Below are positions 35,047 through 44,179 of a stretch of 47,858 nucleotides of DNA, piece by piece. The translations under genes and the position numbers were made by a program. A model generated the notes under the pieces. It ran no database searches and was not told the origin of the DNA. It saw only the letters and a list, made by a program, of their open reading frames with translations. The stretch is from Terriglobia bacterium (lineage in GTDB: Bacteria; Acidobacteriota; Terriglobia; UBA7540), in contig JAIQGH010000026.1 in assembly GCA_020072655.1 (NCBI GenBank), forward strand, positions 1-47,858, in the 5' to 3' direction. Positions within the stretch are counted from its first letter, which is position 1. The number at the start of each line of letters is the position of its first letter.

Positions 35047-35514
35047 TCAGGGGCTGACCGTTTCCGGCGCGCCCGCGGTGCCCGGCACGCTGGGTGCCCT
35101 TCGCTCGAGTTTCTCGGTGAGCAGGCCCAGCGAATCCACGCCGGCCGCCCGCACGTTATTCACGACCGCTACGACGTCGCCGTATTTGGCCCGAGCGTCG
35201 CTCTTCACGAACACCGTCTTATCGAGCTTGCTCGCGATGCGGTCCTTGACCTTGGCCGTGATCTCGTCGAGCCTCACCCTGTCCGACCCGAGGTAGACCT
35301 TCCCATCCCGCGTAACGGCCAGCAGGACCGCGTCTTCCTTGTCGGCGTCCTGCATCGGCCGCGGGTTTTCCGCCTTCGCCATGTCAACGCTGAACCCTCT
35401 TTGGAGCATGGGTGTGATGACCATGAAGATGATCAGCAACACGAGCATGACATCCGCCATGGGCGTGACGTTGATATCGGAGACCGGGCCCGCCATTGTG
35501 CGTTTGAGGGCCAT
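35047..35514 (-). CDS. exbD: ExbD/TolR-family proton-channel protein (first copy)
   Basis: A 155-residue ExbD: VSDINVTPMADVMLVLLIIF with Asp in the membrane helix, then a periplasmic domain (AVTRDGKVYLGSDRVRLDEI). The N-terminus MALKRTMAGP is basic. Its ATG overlaps the exbB stop (TAATG at 35514), so it should be coupled to ExbB. It differs clearly from the next ExbD, so the two copies are old paralogues, not a recent duplication. Confidence 0.9.
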   Translation of the reverse strand: MALKRTMAGPVSDINVTPMADVMLVLLIIFMVITPMLQRGFSVDMAKAENPRPMQDADKEDAVLLAVTRDGKVYLGSDRVRLDEITAKVKDRIASKLDKTVFVKSDARAKYGDVVAVVNNVRAAGVDSLGLLTEKLERRAPSVPGTAGAPETVSP

Positions 35515-36245
35515 TATTTCTTCCCCCTTGAGGACCGTTTGAGGAAGTAATCGATCAACTCCGAAGAGGAGTTGTCCATCTCCACATCAAAGGCCTCGAT
35601 TCTGCCGCTGAAGTAGTTGAACGCCCACACCGCCGGCACGGCCACGAACAGACCGATGGCGGTGGTGACGAGGGCTTCCGCGATACCGCCGGCGACGGCG
35701 GCCAGACCGGTGGACTTGGCGGTGGAAATGCCGTGGAAGGCGTTGATGATTCCCAGCACCGTGCCGAACAGTCCCACGAAGGGGGCCGTCGAGCCGATGG
35801 TGGCGAGGCTCGAAACGCCGCGCTTCAGCTCGGCATGGACGATCGCGCTGGCTCGCTCGAGCGCGCGCTTGGAGGCCTCGATGGTCTCCCCGGAAATCTC
35901 CGCCGAGGCCTGGTGGGCCTGGAATTCCTGCAGGCCGGCCGTGACTACCTTCGCCAAGTGACTGCGCTTGTTCTGTTCGGCGATGGCGATGGCCTCGTCA
36001 ATCTTGCCGTCTTTCAGCGCCCCGGCTACGGCGGGAGCGAACAGACGGGACTGCCTCCGGGCGGCCCGAAAGGCGATCCAGCGATCAATCATTACGCCAA
36101 TGGACCACGCCGACATGACAAACATCAGGATCACGACCGCCCGGGCAGGCCAGCCCATTCTCTGCCACATGCTGATCGGGTCCCAACCGGCGGCTTCTTC
36201 CTGCAACAGCCACAGACTCAAAGTAACTAGTTTTGCCCCTAGCAT
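35514..36245 (-). CDS. exbB: ExbB/MotA/TolQ proton-channel protein
   Basis: A 243-residue inner-membrane protein with three helices, including WPARAVVILMFVMSAWSIGV and the conserved VGLFGTVLGIINAFHGIST and AGGIAEALVTTAIGLFVAVP regions, which carry the channel threonines. It forms the pentameric ring around the ExbD helices. It lies 42 bases downstream of tonB on the minus strand. Confidence 0.93.
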   Translation of the reverse strand: MLGAKLVTLSLWLLQEEAAGWDPISMWQRMGWPARAVVILMFVMSAWSIGVMIDRWIAFRAARRQSRLFAPAVAGALKDGKIDEAIAIAEQNKRSHLAKVVTAGLQEFQAHQASAEISGETIEASKRALERASAIVHAELKRGVSSLATIGSTAPFVGLFGTVLGIINAFHGISTAKSTGLAAVAGGIAEALVTTAIGLFVAVPAVWAFNYFSGRIEAFDVEMDNSSSELIDYFLKRSSRGKK

Positions 36246-36287
36246 AGTGTTGTGTTTCCTCCTCGAAGATTTTCAAAACCTGTTGCC

Positions 36288-37316
36288 TTACTCCGCTAAC
36301 GTGAAATTGACGTCAATCTCGGTGACGACCTCCACCGGCTCGCCATTGAGCAGCGTCGGCTGATAGCGCCAGCGCTGCACCGCCTCGAGCGCGGACTTCA
36401 CCAACAGCGGGTGTCCGCTGACCACCCTCAGATCCTGGATCGTCCCGTCACGGATGATGATCGCCTCCAGGCGCACGGTGCCCTGAATGCGCGCCATCTT
36501 GGCCAGCGGCGGGTACTCCGGCGTGGGCCGGAAAATCAGCTTGGCCGCTTCCACCTGGCCGCCCACCCGAATCCGCTTGACTGCCACCGCCTTGGGAGGA
36601 GGCGGGGGTGGCGCCGCCGCGCCCGAAATGATGCTACCCAGGACGCCGCCGGGGGTGCCGCCCGGTATCCCGCCAGGCACACCACCCACGACCCCCATGG
36701 CCGATTGGGGGATCTCCTCGTCTTTGACGTGCGCAATGGTCTTGGGGATCACCGTGGGAGCGCGCATGATGTCTTCCGCCGTGACGCGCCGGATCGCTCT
36801 GACCGGCGGCGCGGCGGCCGGCGGCGGTGGGGGAGGCGGCGGAGGCGGAGGCGCCACAACGAACGTCATCAATTCGTGCTTGGGAAGCGCCTCGGTGTAA
36901 ATCAGCGGGATCAGAATCGTGACCCCCACGAGCAGCGCTTCAATGAGGTAGGCGATGGGGATCGTGGCGCGCTTCCAGTTGTCCGTCTTGGCCGCGGAAT
37001 AGATAAGATAAAGCAGGAATCCGAAAACGTTCAGCAGCAGCGTCACGATCATCCACGGGACGCTGCTGAGACCCAAATGACGGGAGTCGGCGTAGACGTA
37101 ACACAGGAAGAGCGCCATAAAAAATAGTGGTATGGCCCCGAAAATGATCGACTGGGTGATGAGCACCTTGGTTTCGGGGGGGACAAAGAGCACCGGTAAG
37201 CCAAAAAACATGGCCAGGAAGCCCACGACTCCCGCGGCGAAGATGATCGTCCAATGAATTCCGTTCAGCACAGGTGCGTTGGACGGTGAGGAATCCAGCA
37301 AACTCTCGTCAAACAT
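36288..37316 (-). CDS. tonB: TonB-family protein with a polytopic N-terminus
   Basis: A 342-residue protein. Instead of one anchor, it has about four N-terminal membrane segments (IIFAAGVVGFLAMFFGLPVL, IFGAIPLFFMALFLCYVYAD, WMIVTLLLNVFGFLLYLIYS, AYLIEALLVGVTILIPLIYT). Next come a run of prolines, a Gly-Pro-Gly linker (GGVPGGIPGGTPGG), a second Pro block, and the C-terminal TonB domain (YPPLAKMARIQGTVRLEAII, VVSGHPLLVKSALEAVQRWRYQP). The YP(P)LAK and WRYxP motifs are standard. It energises outer-membrane receptors, of which none is encoded in the window. Confidence 0.9.
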   Translation of the reverse strand: MFDESLLDSSPSNAPVLNGIHWTIIFAAGVVGFLAMFFGLPVLFVPPETKVLITQSIIFGAIPLFFMALFLCYVYADSRHLGLSSVPWMIVTLLLNVFGFLLYLIYSAAKTDNWKRATIPIAYLIEALLVGVTILIPLIYTEALPKHELMTFVVAPPPPPPPPPPPAAAPPVRAIRRVTAEDIMRAPTVIPKTIAHVKDEEIPQSAMGVVGGVPGGIPGGTPGGVLGSIISGAAAPPPPPPKAVAVKRIRVGGQVEAAKLIFRPTPEYPPLAKMARIQGTVRLEAIIIRDGTIQDLRVVSGHPLLVKSALEAVQRWRYQPTLLNGEPVEVVTEIDVNFTLAE

Positions 37317-37369
37317 GGGTCCAACCTCCTAAATCAACCGTTCGGGCTGGGGGATTCCGGCCTTGGCGA

Positions 37370-38596
37370 CTAGCGCCGCACGGCGGCCGGTTCGCGCTCA
37401 AGAGCCCGCGGCCTCACTCCGCCCCGGTTCTTCCCCACCCGCTGATAGAAGAACACCAGGATCGGACTAGCAATTGCGATCGAGGAGTAGGTGCCTATAA
37501 TAACCCCGATCACCAGGGTTAGCGCAAACCCGTGGATGACTTCCCCTCCGAACAAATACAGAGAAAGAACGGCGAGGAAAGTCAAGCCGGAAGTAAGAAT
37601 CGTTCGGCTCAGCGTCTGGTTGATGCTCCGGTTCACCAGATCGTAAAAGCTCTCCCGCTTGTTCAGATGAACGTTTTCACGAATGCGGTCGAAGACCACA
37701 ATGGTGTCATTCATCGAATAGCCCACCAGCGTCAAAAGAGCCGCAATGACGGTGAGCGAAATCTCTTTATTCAACAGGGAAAAGATTCCAAGCGTTATGA
37801 GAACATCATGAAAGGTGGCGATCACCGCCGCCACGCCATAGATTAGCTCAAACCGAAACCAAATGTAAACAAGCATCGCGCCCAGCCCCGCCAGGGTCAC
37901 ATAGACGGCCTGACGGCGCAGGTCGCCTCCCACCTTGGGCCCGACGATCTCCGTGTTGCGCACCGCATAGCTCGATAGGTAGAAGTCCTTGCCCAAAGCC
38001 TCCAAGACCGCCGGTGTGACCCCGGGGACCGCCTTCAAATCGCCGAGGTTGCCAATCAGGCCGCTTTGCGGCGCAGCATTGCGGAAATTCACCAGGGCGT
38101 CGGCGAGCTCTCGGTACGTCCGCATGGCCTCGTCGGAGCCCTTCCAAGCCACGTGCAGCGGATCGGCCACGATCAAATGCTCCGCGACGGTCTGCGGACT
38201 GGCGTTATTGAAATCCACCTTGCCTTCCGGGCCGGTGCCATAAAGTCCCGTCAGCGCCGTGACGATATCCCGCTTCCCGGCATCCAGGGCGTTGGTGGAC
38301 GTGGTCGTTTGCACATCCAGCCCGATGATGACCTCGTGCTCGCTCGCGGGACCGAAACCCTGAATCGTAGCCCCACCCAGATTCTCTTTCTTGAGCTGGC
38401 TGCGGATGGCGTCCAAGTTGGGCTGCTGCGCGAACTTCGCGTAGACGAGAGTCCCCCCCCGGAAGTCGATCCCGTAGGTCAGGCCGCGCTTGATGGCGAT
38501 GGAAGCCATTCCCGCGACCAGGAGGATCAGCGTCAGGCTGATGAAGTACCACTTCTTCCCCATCCAGTCAATGTGCGGTTCGTGGAAAAACTCCAT
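37370..38596 (-). CDS. secF: Protein translocase subunit SecF
   Basis: A 408-residue SecF, longer than the about 320 residues usual in E. coli because the first periplasmic domain is extended (about residues 60-210, with NASPQTVAEHLIVADPLHVA). It has GIDFRGGTLV, and the C-terminal helices with LVGYSMNDTIVVFDRIREN and SGLTFLAVLSLYLFGGEVIHGF. SecDF pulls exported proteins into the periplasm using the proton gradient. It follows secD by 63 bases. Confidence 0.94.
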   Translation of the reverse strand: MEFFHEPHIDWMGKKWYFISLTLILLVAGMASIAIKRGLTYGIDFRGGTLVYAKFAQQPNLDAIRSQLKKENLGGATIQGFGPASEHEVIIGLDVQTTTSTNALDAGKRDIVTALTGLYGTGPEGKVDFNNASPQTVAEHLIVADPLHVAWKGSDEAMRTYRELADALVNFRNAAPQSGLIGNLGDLKAVPGVTPAVLEALGKDFYLSSYAVRNTEIVGPKVGGDLRRQAVYVTLAGLGAMLVYIWFRFELIYGVAAVIATFHDVLITLGIFSLLNKEISLTVIAALLTLVGYSMNDTIVVFDRIRENVHLNKRESFYDLVNRSINQTLSRTILTSGLTFLAVLSLYLFGGEVIHGFALTLVIGVIIGTYSSIAIASPILVFFYQRVGKNRGGVRPRALEREPAAVRR

Positions 38597-38659
38597 AGTC
38601 CGGCCTGGTCCTTCTCCGATGCAATGGACACCGGAAACTGCCCGAAGGTTCCCTTATTT

Positions 38660-40300
38660 CTAAATGCTCAGCGCCTCGCCTTTCTCCCGACGGGAGAGCA
38701 CGTAGTCGAAAATCACTCGCGACACAAAGACCGAGGTAAAGAGGTTCGCCAGCAAGCCAATCGTCAACGTCACCGCGAAACCGCGAATCGGTCCGGTTCC
38801 GAAGGTGAATAGGATCAACGCGGAAACGACGGTCGTGACGTGGGTGTCAATAATCGTAAGGAAAGCGTGGTCAAACCCCCCCGCCACTGCCGCTCCGACA
38901 GTCTTTCCCAAGCGTAATTCCTCGCGGATGCGCTCAAAGATTAGCACGTTGGAGTCCACACCCATGCCCACCGTCAGTATCACTCCCGCGATTCCGGGCA
39001 GGGTCAGCACGGCGCCGAAATACGCCAGCGCCGCAAGCAGGATGAGCAGGTTCAGAAAGAGGGCCAGGTTCGCATTGATGCCGGAGCCGTGGTAATAGAA
39101 GAGCATAAATGCCATCACGGCAAGCAAGCCCACAATCGAAGCGATGACACCGTGGCGGATGGAGTCAGCGCCGAGTGATGGCCCTACGGTCATTTCCTGC
39201 AGATACTTGATTGAGGCAGGCAGGGCGCCGGAACGCAGCACCAGCGCCAAGTCTGACGCCTGCTGGGGCGTGAAAGAACCCGTGATCCGGCCGTTGTCGG
39301 AAATCTGGCTCTGGATGACGGGCGCGGAGACGACGCGGTTGTCCAGGATGATGGCCAGTTGCTTGCCGATGTTCGCGGCGGTCACGCGCGCGAACCGTGC
39401 CGCGCCGTCGCGGGTAAGAGAGAAATTGACGCTCGGGCGTCCATTCTCATCGGGGCGCGGCTGGGCATCGCGCAGGTCGCGTCCCGTGACGGCAGCGATG
39501 CGGTCTACGACGTACCACGCTTCCGTGGCGGCGCCCTCACTCGCGGACTCTCGCCGTCCAGGCAATAGCTCCGTATCCGGCGGAAGGATGCCACCGTGCG
39601 AGGCGAGCGCCGCTTCGCGCGTGGGGAACGGGCCATCGCGGACAATCTTGAGCGTCAGCATGGCCGTGGACTGGATGATGTCCTTCACCCGCGTGGGATC
39701 GTCCACGCCGGGCAGTTGCACGACCAGCTCGTAATCGCCCTGCCCGTAGTCGGCGATCGTCGGCTCCGTGACGCCCAGTTGATCGATGCGGTTGCGAATG
39801 GTGTTCTTGGACTGCTCCAACGCCTGATTGCGGATGTTGGCCGCCGCACTCGTCTTGAGCGACAGTTCCCGCGCGTTGGGGTCGCCGGCCCGGCGCGTCA
39901 GGTCCCAATCCTGAAACTGCTCGCTCACCAGCGTCTGGAGGTCCCCCGTTTTTTCCTGGGGAATATTGGTCAGGAGAAGATACGTCCGGCCGTTCTCGGT
40001 CTTCTTCTCAACCGTGGCGGGGATGCCGCGCGAACGCAGCTCGTCCTGAACCCGTTCCTGAGCGAGGTCGACTGTGACGTTGACGGCATCGTCGACCTGG
40101 ACCTGCAGCACCAAGTGCGTGCCGCCCTTGAGGTCCAGCCCCATCCGAATGCGGCTACGGACGTTCTCTTTCATTCGCTGCCAGGTAGTGGGGAATCCGA
40201 TGGTTTCCTGCTCGTTCCGGGGATAGCAGATGATGCCCAAGATGCAGGCCACAATGGCCACAGCGATCAGAATGACTCGGGTTCGTATCTTCTTTTCCAT
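38660..40300 (-). CDS. secD: Protein translocase subunit SecD
   Basis: A 546-residue SecD. The P1 domain begins MGLDLKGGTHLVLQVQVDDA, then DQLGVTEPTIADYGQGDYEL, VQLPGVDDPTRVKDIIQSTA and the C-terminal helices with GVDSNVLIFERIREELRLGK and ILFTFGTGPIRGFAVTLTIG. The head domain has NIGKQLAIILDNRVVSAPVI. It precedes secF and follows yajC and tgt on the minus strand, the classic tgt-yajC-secD-secF order. Confidence 0.95.
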   Translation of the reverse strand: MEKKIRTRVILIAVAIVACILGIICYPRNEQETIGFPTTWQRMKENVRSRIRMGLDLKGGTHLVLQVQVDDAVNVTVDLAQERVQDELRSRGIPATVEKKTENGRTYLLLTNIPQEKTGDLQTLVSEQFQDWDLTRRAGDPNARELSLKTSAAANIRNQALEQSKNTIRNRIDQLGVTEPTIADYGQGDYELVVQLPGVDDPTRVKDIIQSTAMLTLKIVRDGPFPTREAALASHGGILPPDTELLPGRRESASEGAATEAWYVVDRIAAVTGRDLRDAQPRPDENGRPSVNFSLTRDGAARFARVTAANIGKQLAIILDNRVVSAPVIQSQISDNGRITGSFTPQQASDLALVLRSGALPASIKYLQEMTVGPSLGADSIRHGVIASIVGLLAVMAFMLFYYHGSGINANLALFLNLLILLAALAYFGAVLTLPGIAGVILTVGMGVDSNVLIFERIREELRLGKTVGAAVAGGFDHAFLTIIDTHVTTVVSALILFTFGTGPIRGFAVTLTIGLLANLFTSVFVSRVIFDYVLSRREKGEALSI

Positions 40301-40333
40301 ACCCCCTCGATACTCGGGGAGCGGCCCTTGGCT

Positions 40334-40693
40334 CTATTTCTTGCCTTTGCCGGCCCCCTCGGCCTGCGCCGCTTCGCTCCCGGTCGGTTGAAGTCCGGTG
40401 ATCGCCGAGCGCGCCACGTCGATTCTCACCTGCTGCGCCACCTGCAACTGCACGACGCTGGCGTCGCGAAATCCCACGATCGTCCCGTAAACCCCCCCGC
40501 TCGTGATCACCCGGTCCCCGGTCTTGAGGTTGCCGAGCATCTCCTGAACCTTCTTGCGCTGCCGCTGCTGGGGCAGAATCAGGAGGAAGTAGAAGATCCC
40601 AAAGATCAAGATAAAGGGGAGAAACTGAACGAACGCTCCGCCCGTGCCCGGGTCGGCCGCTAAGACAAAAGGATGGACTGGCAGGCGAGCCAT
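40334..40693 (-). CDS. yajC: Sec accessory protein YajC
   Basis: A 119-residue protein from ATG 40693 with one membrane helix (FVQFLPFILIFGIFYFLLIL) and the family motif PQQRQRKKVQEMLGNLKTGD, then VITSGGVYGTIVGF. It binds SecDF. The C-terminal tail (QPTGSEAAQAEGAGKGKK) is low in complexity. Confidence 0.93.
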   Translation of the reverse strand: MARLPVHPFVLAADPGTGGAFVQFLPFILIFGIFYFLLILPQQRQRKKVQEMLGNLKTGDRVITSGGVYGTIVGFRDASVVQLQVAQQVRIDVARSAITGLQPTGSEAAQAEGAGKGKK

Positions 40694-40808
40694 CAAGGTC
40701 TTACAACTTTATCGGCGTCAGATTGGTAAACCCCGCCCGAACTGAGCAGGATCAGCAGGGTCCGTCCGTTTAGCTTTCCAGGATCGGCTCAGGTATGATC
40801 TAGACTGG

Positions 40809-42068
40809 TTAAGGCCTCGCACGTCCCCTAGACTGCAACTTTCCGAATTCTCCAGAATGAATAGCCTGCCTAATTTTCCGCATGGTGTCAAGGTAAAAGT
40901 AGAGATTGTGGTGGGTTGCGAGGATCCCCGCCAGCATCTCCCCCACCCCAAAAAGGTGTCGGAGGTAGCCGCGCGAATAGCGGCGACAAACCGCGCACTC
41001 GCAGGCCGGGTCGAGCGGCCGGTCGTCACGGGCGTATTGGGCGTTCTTGATGACCAGCTTTCCTTCCGAAGTGAAAACACAGCCGTTACGGGCGTTGCGC
41101 GTCGGCATCACGCAGTCGAACATATCCATGCCTCGGGCGACGCATTCCACCAAGTCCTCTGGCGTCCCGACTCCCATCAGGTAGCGTGGCTGGCCCTCGG
41201 GCAACAGCCCTGCGACGAATTCAGTCACGTCGTATGTTTCGGCCTTGGGTTCGCCGACCGAGAGCCCGCCGATCGCGTAGCCGTCGAAACCGATGTTGAG
41301 CAACTCCTCGGCGCTCCGGTGACGGAGCGGCAAGTCCGTCCCACCCTGCATGATGCCGAAGACAGCGGGATTGGGGGCTTGGGGTTCGGGGAACTGGGTT
41401 CTGGGTTCTGGGGGCCGGGGGCTGGGAGCTGGGTACTGGCTTTCTCCTGGCGCCCGATACCTGACCCCCGGCCCCTGCCCTTCCGGCGGCTCCCGATTCC
41501 CGACTTCCGATTCCCGATGCCCACCATCCTGTACTTGGAGGTGGCGCTTGCACCTTTCCGCCCACCGGCCTGTCAGCTTCACGGCGCGCTTGAGCGTTTC
41601 CTGGCTCGCCGGATACTCGACGCACTCGTCGAGGGTCATGATGATGTCCGCCCCGAGGGCCAGTTGAATTTCCACCGCGCGCTCGGGCGAGAGGAAATGC
41701 GGTGAACCGTCCAGGTGCGACCGGAACCAGACTCCGTCCTCGGTCACGCGCCCCAAACCTTTCAGGCTCATCACCTGGAAGCCGCCACTGTCCGTCAGAA
41801 TAGGGTGCGGCCAGCCCATGAAGCGGTGCAGCCCGCCCATTTCGTGCACGACTTCGTGTCCAGGCCGAAGATAAAGATGGTAGGTGTTGGCAAGTAGGAT
41901 CTGGACCCCCAGGGCTTCCAGGGTGTCCTGGGTCATGCCCTTCACGGTGCCGGCTGTGCCCACCGGCATGAAGACGGGCGTCTCCACCACGCCGTGCGCG
42001 GTGTGGAGCAATCCCGCCCGGGCGCGTGTGCTCGTATCCTGCGCCACAATCTCGAACCTGAGCGCCAT
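40809..42068 (-). CDS. tgt: Queuine tRNA-ribosyltransferase (Tgt) with an in-frame repeat insertion
   Basis: A 419-residue TIM-barrel enzyme that swaps guanine 34 for preQ1 in tRNAs with GUN anticodons. From ATG 42068 the sequence has LTDSGGFQVMSL (Asp93), VFGIMQGG (237-243), MFDCVMPTRNARNG with the nucleophile Asp318, and the zinc site Cys356, Cys358, Cys361, His387. Residues about 178-235 (LQVQDGGHRE... to ...APNPAVF) are an extra Pro/Gly/Glu-rich stretch of about 55 residues absent from typical Tgt, where WAxRC...RP(D)QALFGIVQGG is continuous. It is encoded by a G-rich/C-rich repeat array. All catalytic residues are intact, so the enzyme may still work. An internal ORF of 100 residues in this stretch is only a shadow. 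Confidence 0.93.
   Translation of the reverse strand: MALRFEIVAQDTSTRARAGLLHTAHGVVETPVFMPVGTAGTVKGMTQDTLEALGVQILLANTYHLYLRPGHEVVHEMGGLHRFMGWPHPILTDSGGFQVMSLKGLGRVTEDGVWFRSHLDGSPHFLSPERAVEIQLALGADIIMTLDECVEYPASQETLKRAVKLTGRWAERCKRHLQVQDGGHRESEVGNREPPEGQGPGVRYRAPGESQYPAPSPRPPEPRTQFPEPQAPNPAVFGIMQGGTDLPLRHRSAEELLNIGFDGYAIGGLSVGEPKAETYDVTEFVAGLLPEGQPRYLMGVGTPEDLVECVARGMDMFDCVMPTRNARNGCVFTSEGKLVIKNAQYARDDRPLDPACECAVCRRYSRGYLRHLFGVGEMLAGILATHHNLYFYLDTMRKIRQAIHSGEFGKLQSRGRARP
41364..41537. repeat. G-rich/C-rich inverted 7-8-mer array inside tgt
   Basis: Plus-strand units GGGATTGG, GGGTTCGG and TGGGTTCTG run from about 41366 to 41442, then inverse units (CCCGATTCCCGACTTCC) run from about 41455 to 41520. 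The longest perfect pair is GGGGCCGGGGG at 41411-41421 with CCCCCGGCCCC at 41465-41475. The length keeps the tgt frame. The same type of array occurs at 10861-10938. Confidence 0.7.
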
Positions 42069-42307
42069 GTGTAATGAAAGCCTAGAGGAAGGTCGAGCAG
42101 ATGGCAAGGACCGTGTGCATCGAAGATGGCGGTCCGAGCGGTTCCCGATGTGCTGAAGCCCGCGGGCCGAATTCCATGATAGCTTGTTTGGGGGGAAGTT
42201 GAGGTTGGCGACAGGCTGCAGGAGCGGAACAGCGACAGATTGTCCGGCTTTTCGAACGCTTTTGCGTCTCGGCTCGTGGAAAGTCGCACGGAGTCATCGG
42301 AACCGCA

Positions 42308-43417
42308 TTAGCCGCCGGAACTGCTCGGATATTTGGCGGGGGGGATGCCTACCCCGACCGGATAGACGACGATTTCAATCTTCCCCGCCTCACCTGTCTT
42401 TGCCTGGGCGATTTCTCCCTGGCCCAGAGTTTTCAGGTGGGCATCGTCGACCTTGAATTTCTTCACCAGGTAGTCTCGAACCACCATGGCGCGCGCCTGG
42501 CTCAGCACCAGATTCGTTTTCGCGTCCCCCTGGACTCCGGTGGAAGCGACCACGACCACCAAGCCAAACTCATTCTGTTCCAGGAATCTGCCTGCCCCAT
42601 CGAGCGCCTTCTCACCCTTGAGCTTAGCGGTATCCGGCTTGGCGAAAATCTGTTTCCCGTCGTAGGCAAAACTCCTGACAGCAGGGCCCTGGGGCAAACG
42701 AGCAATTTCGTTCTGCGTCAAGTCCTTCGTATCCGTGTAGCCGCGCTGTTTGAAAAAGCCGCGCAGAAACCAGTTGTGCTTCAACGCCTCCATGTTCTCC
42801 TGGAAGGCGGTGGCGCCGGCTTTGGCCTGGGCGGTCGCGGCGTTGGCCTGGTCGAACAGCTTCCGATCGTTGATGAGCGCGCCGACGGTCCCTTTGCCCT
42901 GATCGATCTTCGAGCCGATCGACCGGAAGTTTGCCACGGCGTCGTTGGCATGGCTGACCGTGTCCTGGGTCGTATCCAGAATCTGGTTGGCCTTCTTAAT
43001 CAGGCCGGAAAAATCCAGGGGCGGCTGGCTCCCGATGGTGTCACCATCCTTGACGCGCGGCGCATCCTGGGATCCGAAGGAGATCGCCACGTACTTGTCA
43101 CCCAAGAGCCCCTCGGTTTGGATCGAGCTAACGGAATCCGTTTTGATAATATCGTCTGTAGATTTGTCCAATTCCATAATCACGATCACCTTCCCGTTGG
43201 AAGTTGTGGGCAACTGGATCTGGTCGACCATGCCTTTGTGAATACCTCCGACGCGGACCTCGGCGCCGTTCTTGAGACCCGCGACGTTGTCGAACTCCGA
43301 CTTCAGGTTGTAGGTGGAACTGAAAAGGAACTGCTTCTTGCCGATCAGAAAGACACCCACCGCCAGAATGGTCAACGTCCCGACAATGAAAGCTCCCAAC
43401 CGCACGTTTCTCCACAT
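42308..43417 (-). CDS. mlaD: MlaD-like MCE protein fused to an OmpA-like C-terminal domain
   Basis: A 369-residue protein with an N-terminal membrane anchor (LGAFIVGTLTILAVGVFLIG), an MCE domain (about residues 38-115: VAGLKNGAEVRVGGIHKGMV, IQTEGLLGDKYVAIS), a helical stretch (QILDTTQDTVSHANDAVANF), and a C-terminal OmpA-like region (about 260-350: LVLSQARAMVVRDYLVKKFK, LKTLGQGE). MCE rings carry lipid between membranes, and OmpA-like domains bind peptidoglycan, so this fusion could tether a lipid shuttle to the wall. It follows mlaF by 10 bases in the mlaE-mlaF-mlaD order. Confidence 0.85.
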   Translation of the reverse strand: MWRNVRLGAFIVGTLTILAVGVFLIGKKQFLFSSTYNLKSEFDNVAGLKNGAEVRVGGIHKGMVDQIQLPTTSNGKVIVIMELDKSTDDIIKTDSVSSIQTEGLLGDKYVAISFGSQDAPRVKDGDTIGSQPPLDFSGLIKKANQILDTTQDTVSHANDAVANFRSIGSKIDQGKGTVGALINDRKLFDQANAATAQAKAGATAFQENMEALKHNWFLRGFFKQRGYTDTKDLTQNEIARLPQGPAVRSFAYDGKQIFAKPDTAKLKGEKALDGAGRFLEQNEFGLVVVVASTGVQGDAKTNLVLSQARAMVVRDYLVKKFKVDDAHLKTLGQGEIAQAKTGEAGKIEIVVYPVGVGIPPAKYPSSSGG

Positions 43418-43427
43418 AGGCCACCCC

Positions 43428-44171
43428 CTAAGACCCTTGCCTCAGGAACCGCGAAACGAACTCATCCTGGCTGCTTTCCAGGTCCTCAAAGGCCCCCTCG
43501 ATCAAAACGTTCCCTTCGTGGACCAGAGCCAAACGGTCGGAAATCGTTTTCGCGCCGTGCAGGTCATGGGTTACCACGATCGAAGCCGCCCTCCGCTGCT
43601 CCTGCATCCGCAGAATCAACTCCTCGATTTCTCCCGCCGTGATGGGATCCAGTCCCGTCGTGGGCTCGTCGAAGAGCAGGATGTTGGGATCCAGGGCTAA
43701 GGCCCGCGCCAGTCCCACGCGCTTTTGCATTCCTCCGGAAATCTGCGAGGGCATTTTGCCCTGGTGCTCCTCCATGCCGACCTGTTTCAGCAGCTCCCGC
43801 ACGCGGTCTCTTCGCTCGGCGGCGGACATGGACGTATGCCGTTTGAGTGGAAATGCTACGTTCTCTCCCACGGTCAAGGAGTCGTAGAGTGCCGCCTGCT
43901 GGAACAGAAACCCGATCTTCTTTCTGATCCCGTTCAACTGGTCCAGCGAGAGGCCGGCGATGTCTCGCCCCTGGATTGCTATGGACCCCGCGTCCGGTTT
44001 CAGCAAACCCACGATCAACTTGAGCAGGACACTTTTCCCCGTGCCGCTGCGCCCCAAAACCGACAGCGTCTCTCCGTACTCAACCCGGAGATTGACACCG
44101 TTCAGGACCCTCTGCGGGCCGAAAGACTTTCGCAGGCCTTCGACGACGATTGCTGGCGCATGGCCTTCCAT
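43428..44171 (-). CDS. mlaF: MlaF-like ABC transporter ATPase
   Basis: A 247-residue ATPase from ATG 44171 (MEGHAPAIVVEGLRKSFGPQ). Walker A is GRSGTGKS (40-47), the signature is ISGGMQKRVGLARAL, Walker B is ILLFDEPTTGLD, and the switch His is in VVTHD. An open frame upstream of 44171 is a shadow of mlaE. It powers MlaE. Confidence 0.93.
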   Translation of the reverse strand: MEGHAPAIVVEGLRKSFGPQRVLNGVNLRVEYGETLSVLGRSGTGKSVLLKLIVGLLKPDAGSIAIQGRDIAGLSLDQLNGIRKKIGFLFQQAALYDSLTVGENVAFPLKRHTSMSAAERRDRVRELLKQVGMEEHQGKMPSQISGGMQKRVGLARALALDPNILLFDEPTTGLDPITAGEIEELILRMQEQRRAASIVVTHDLHGAKTISDRLALVHEGNVLIEGAFEDLESSQDEFVSRFLRQGS

Positions 44172-44179
44172 CGTCTCTC

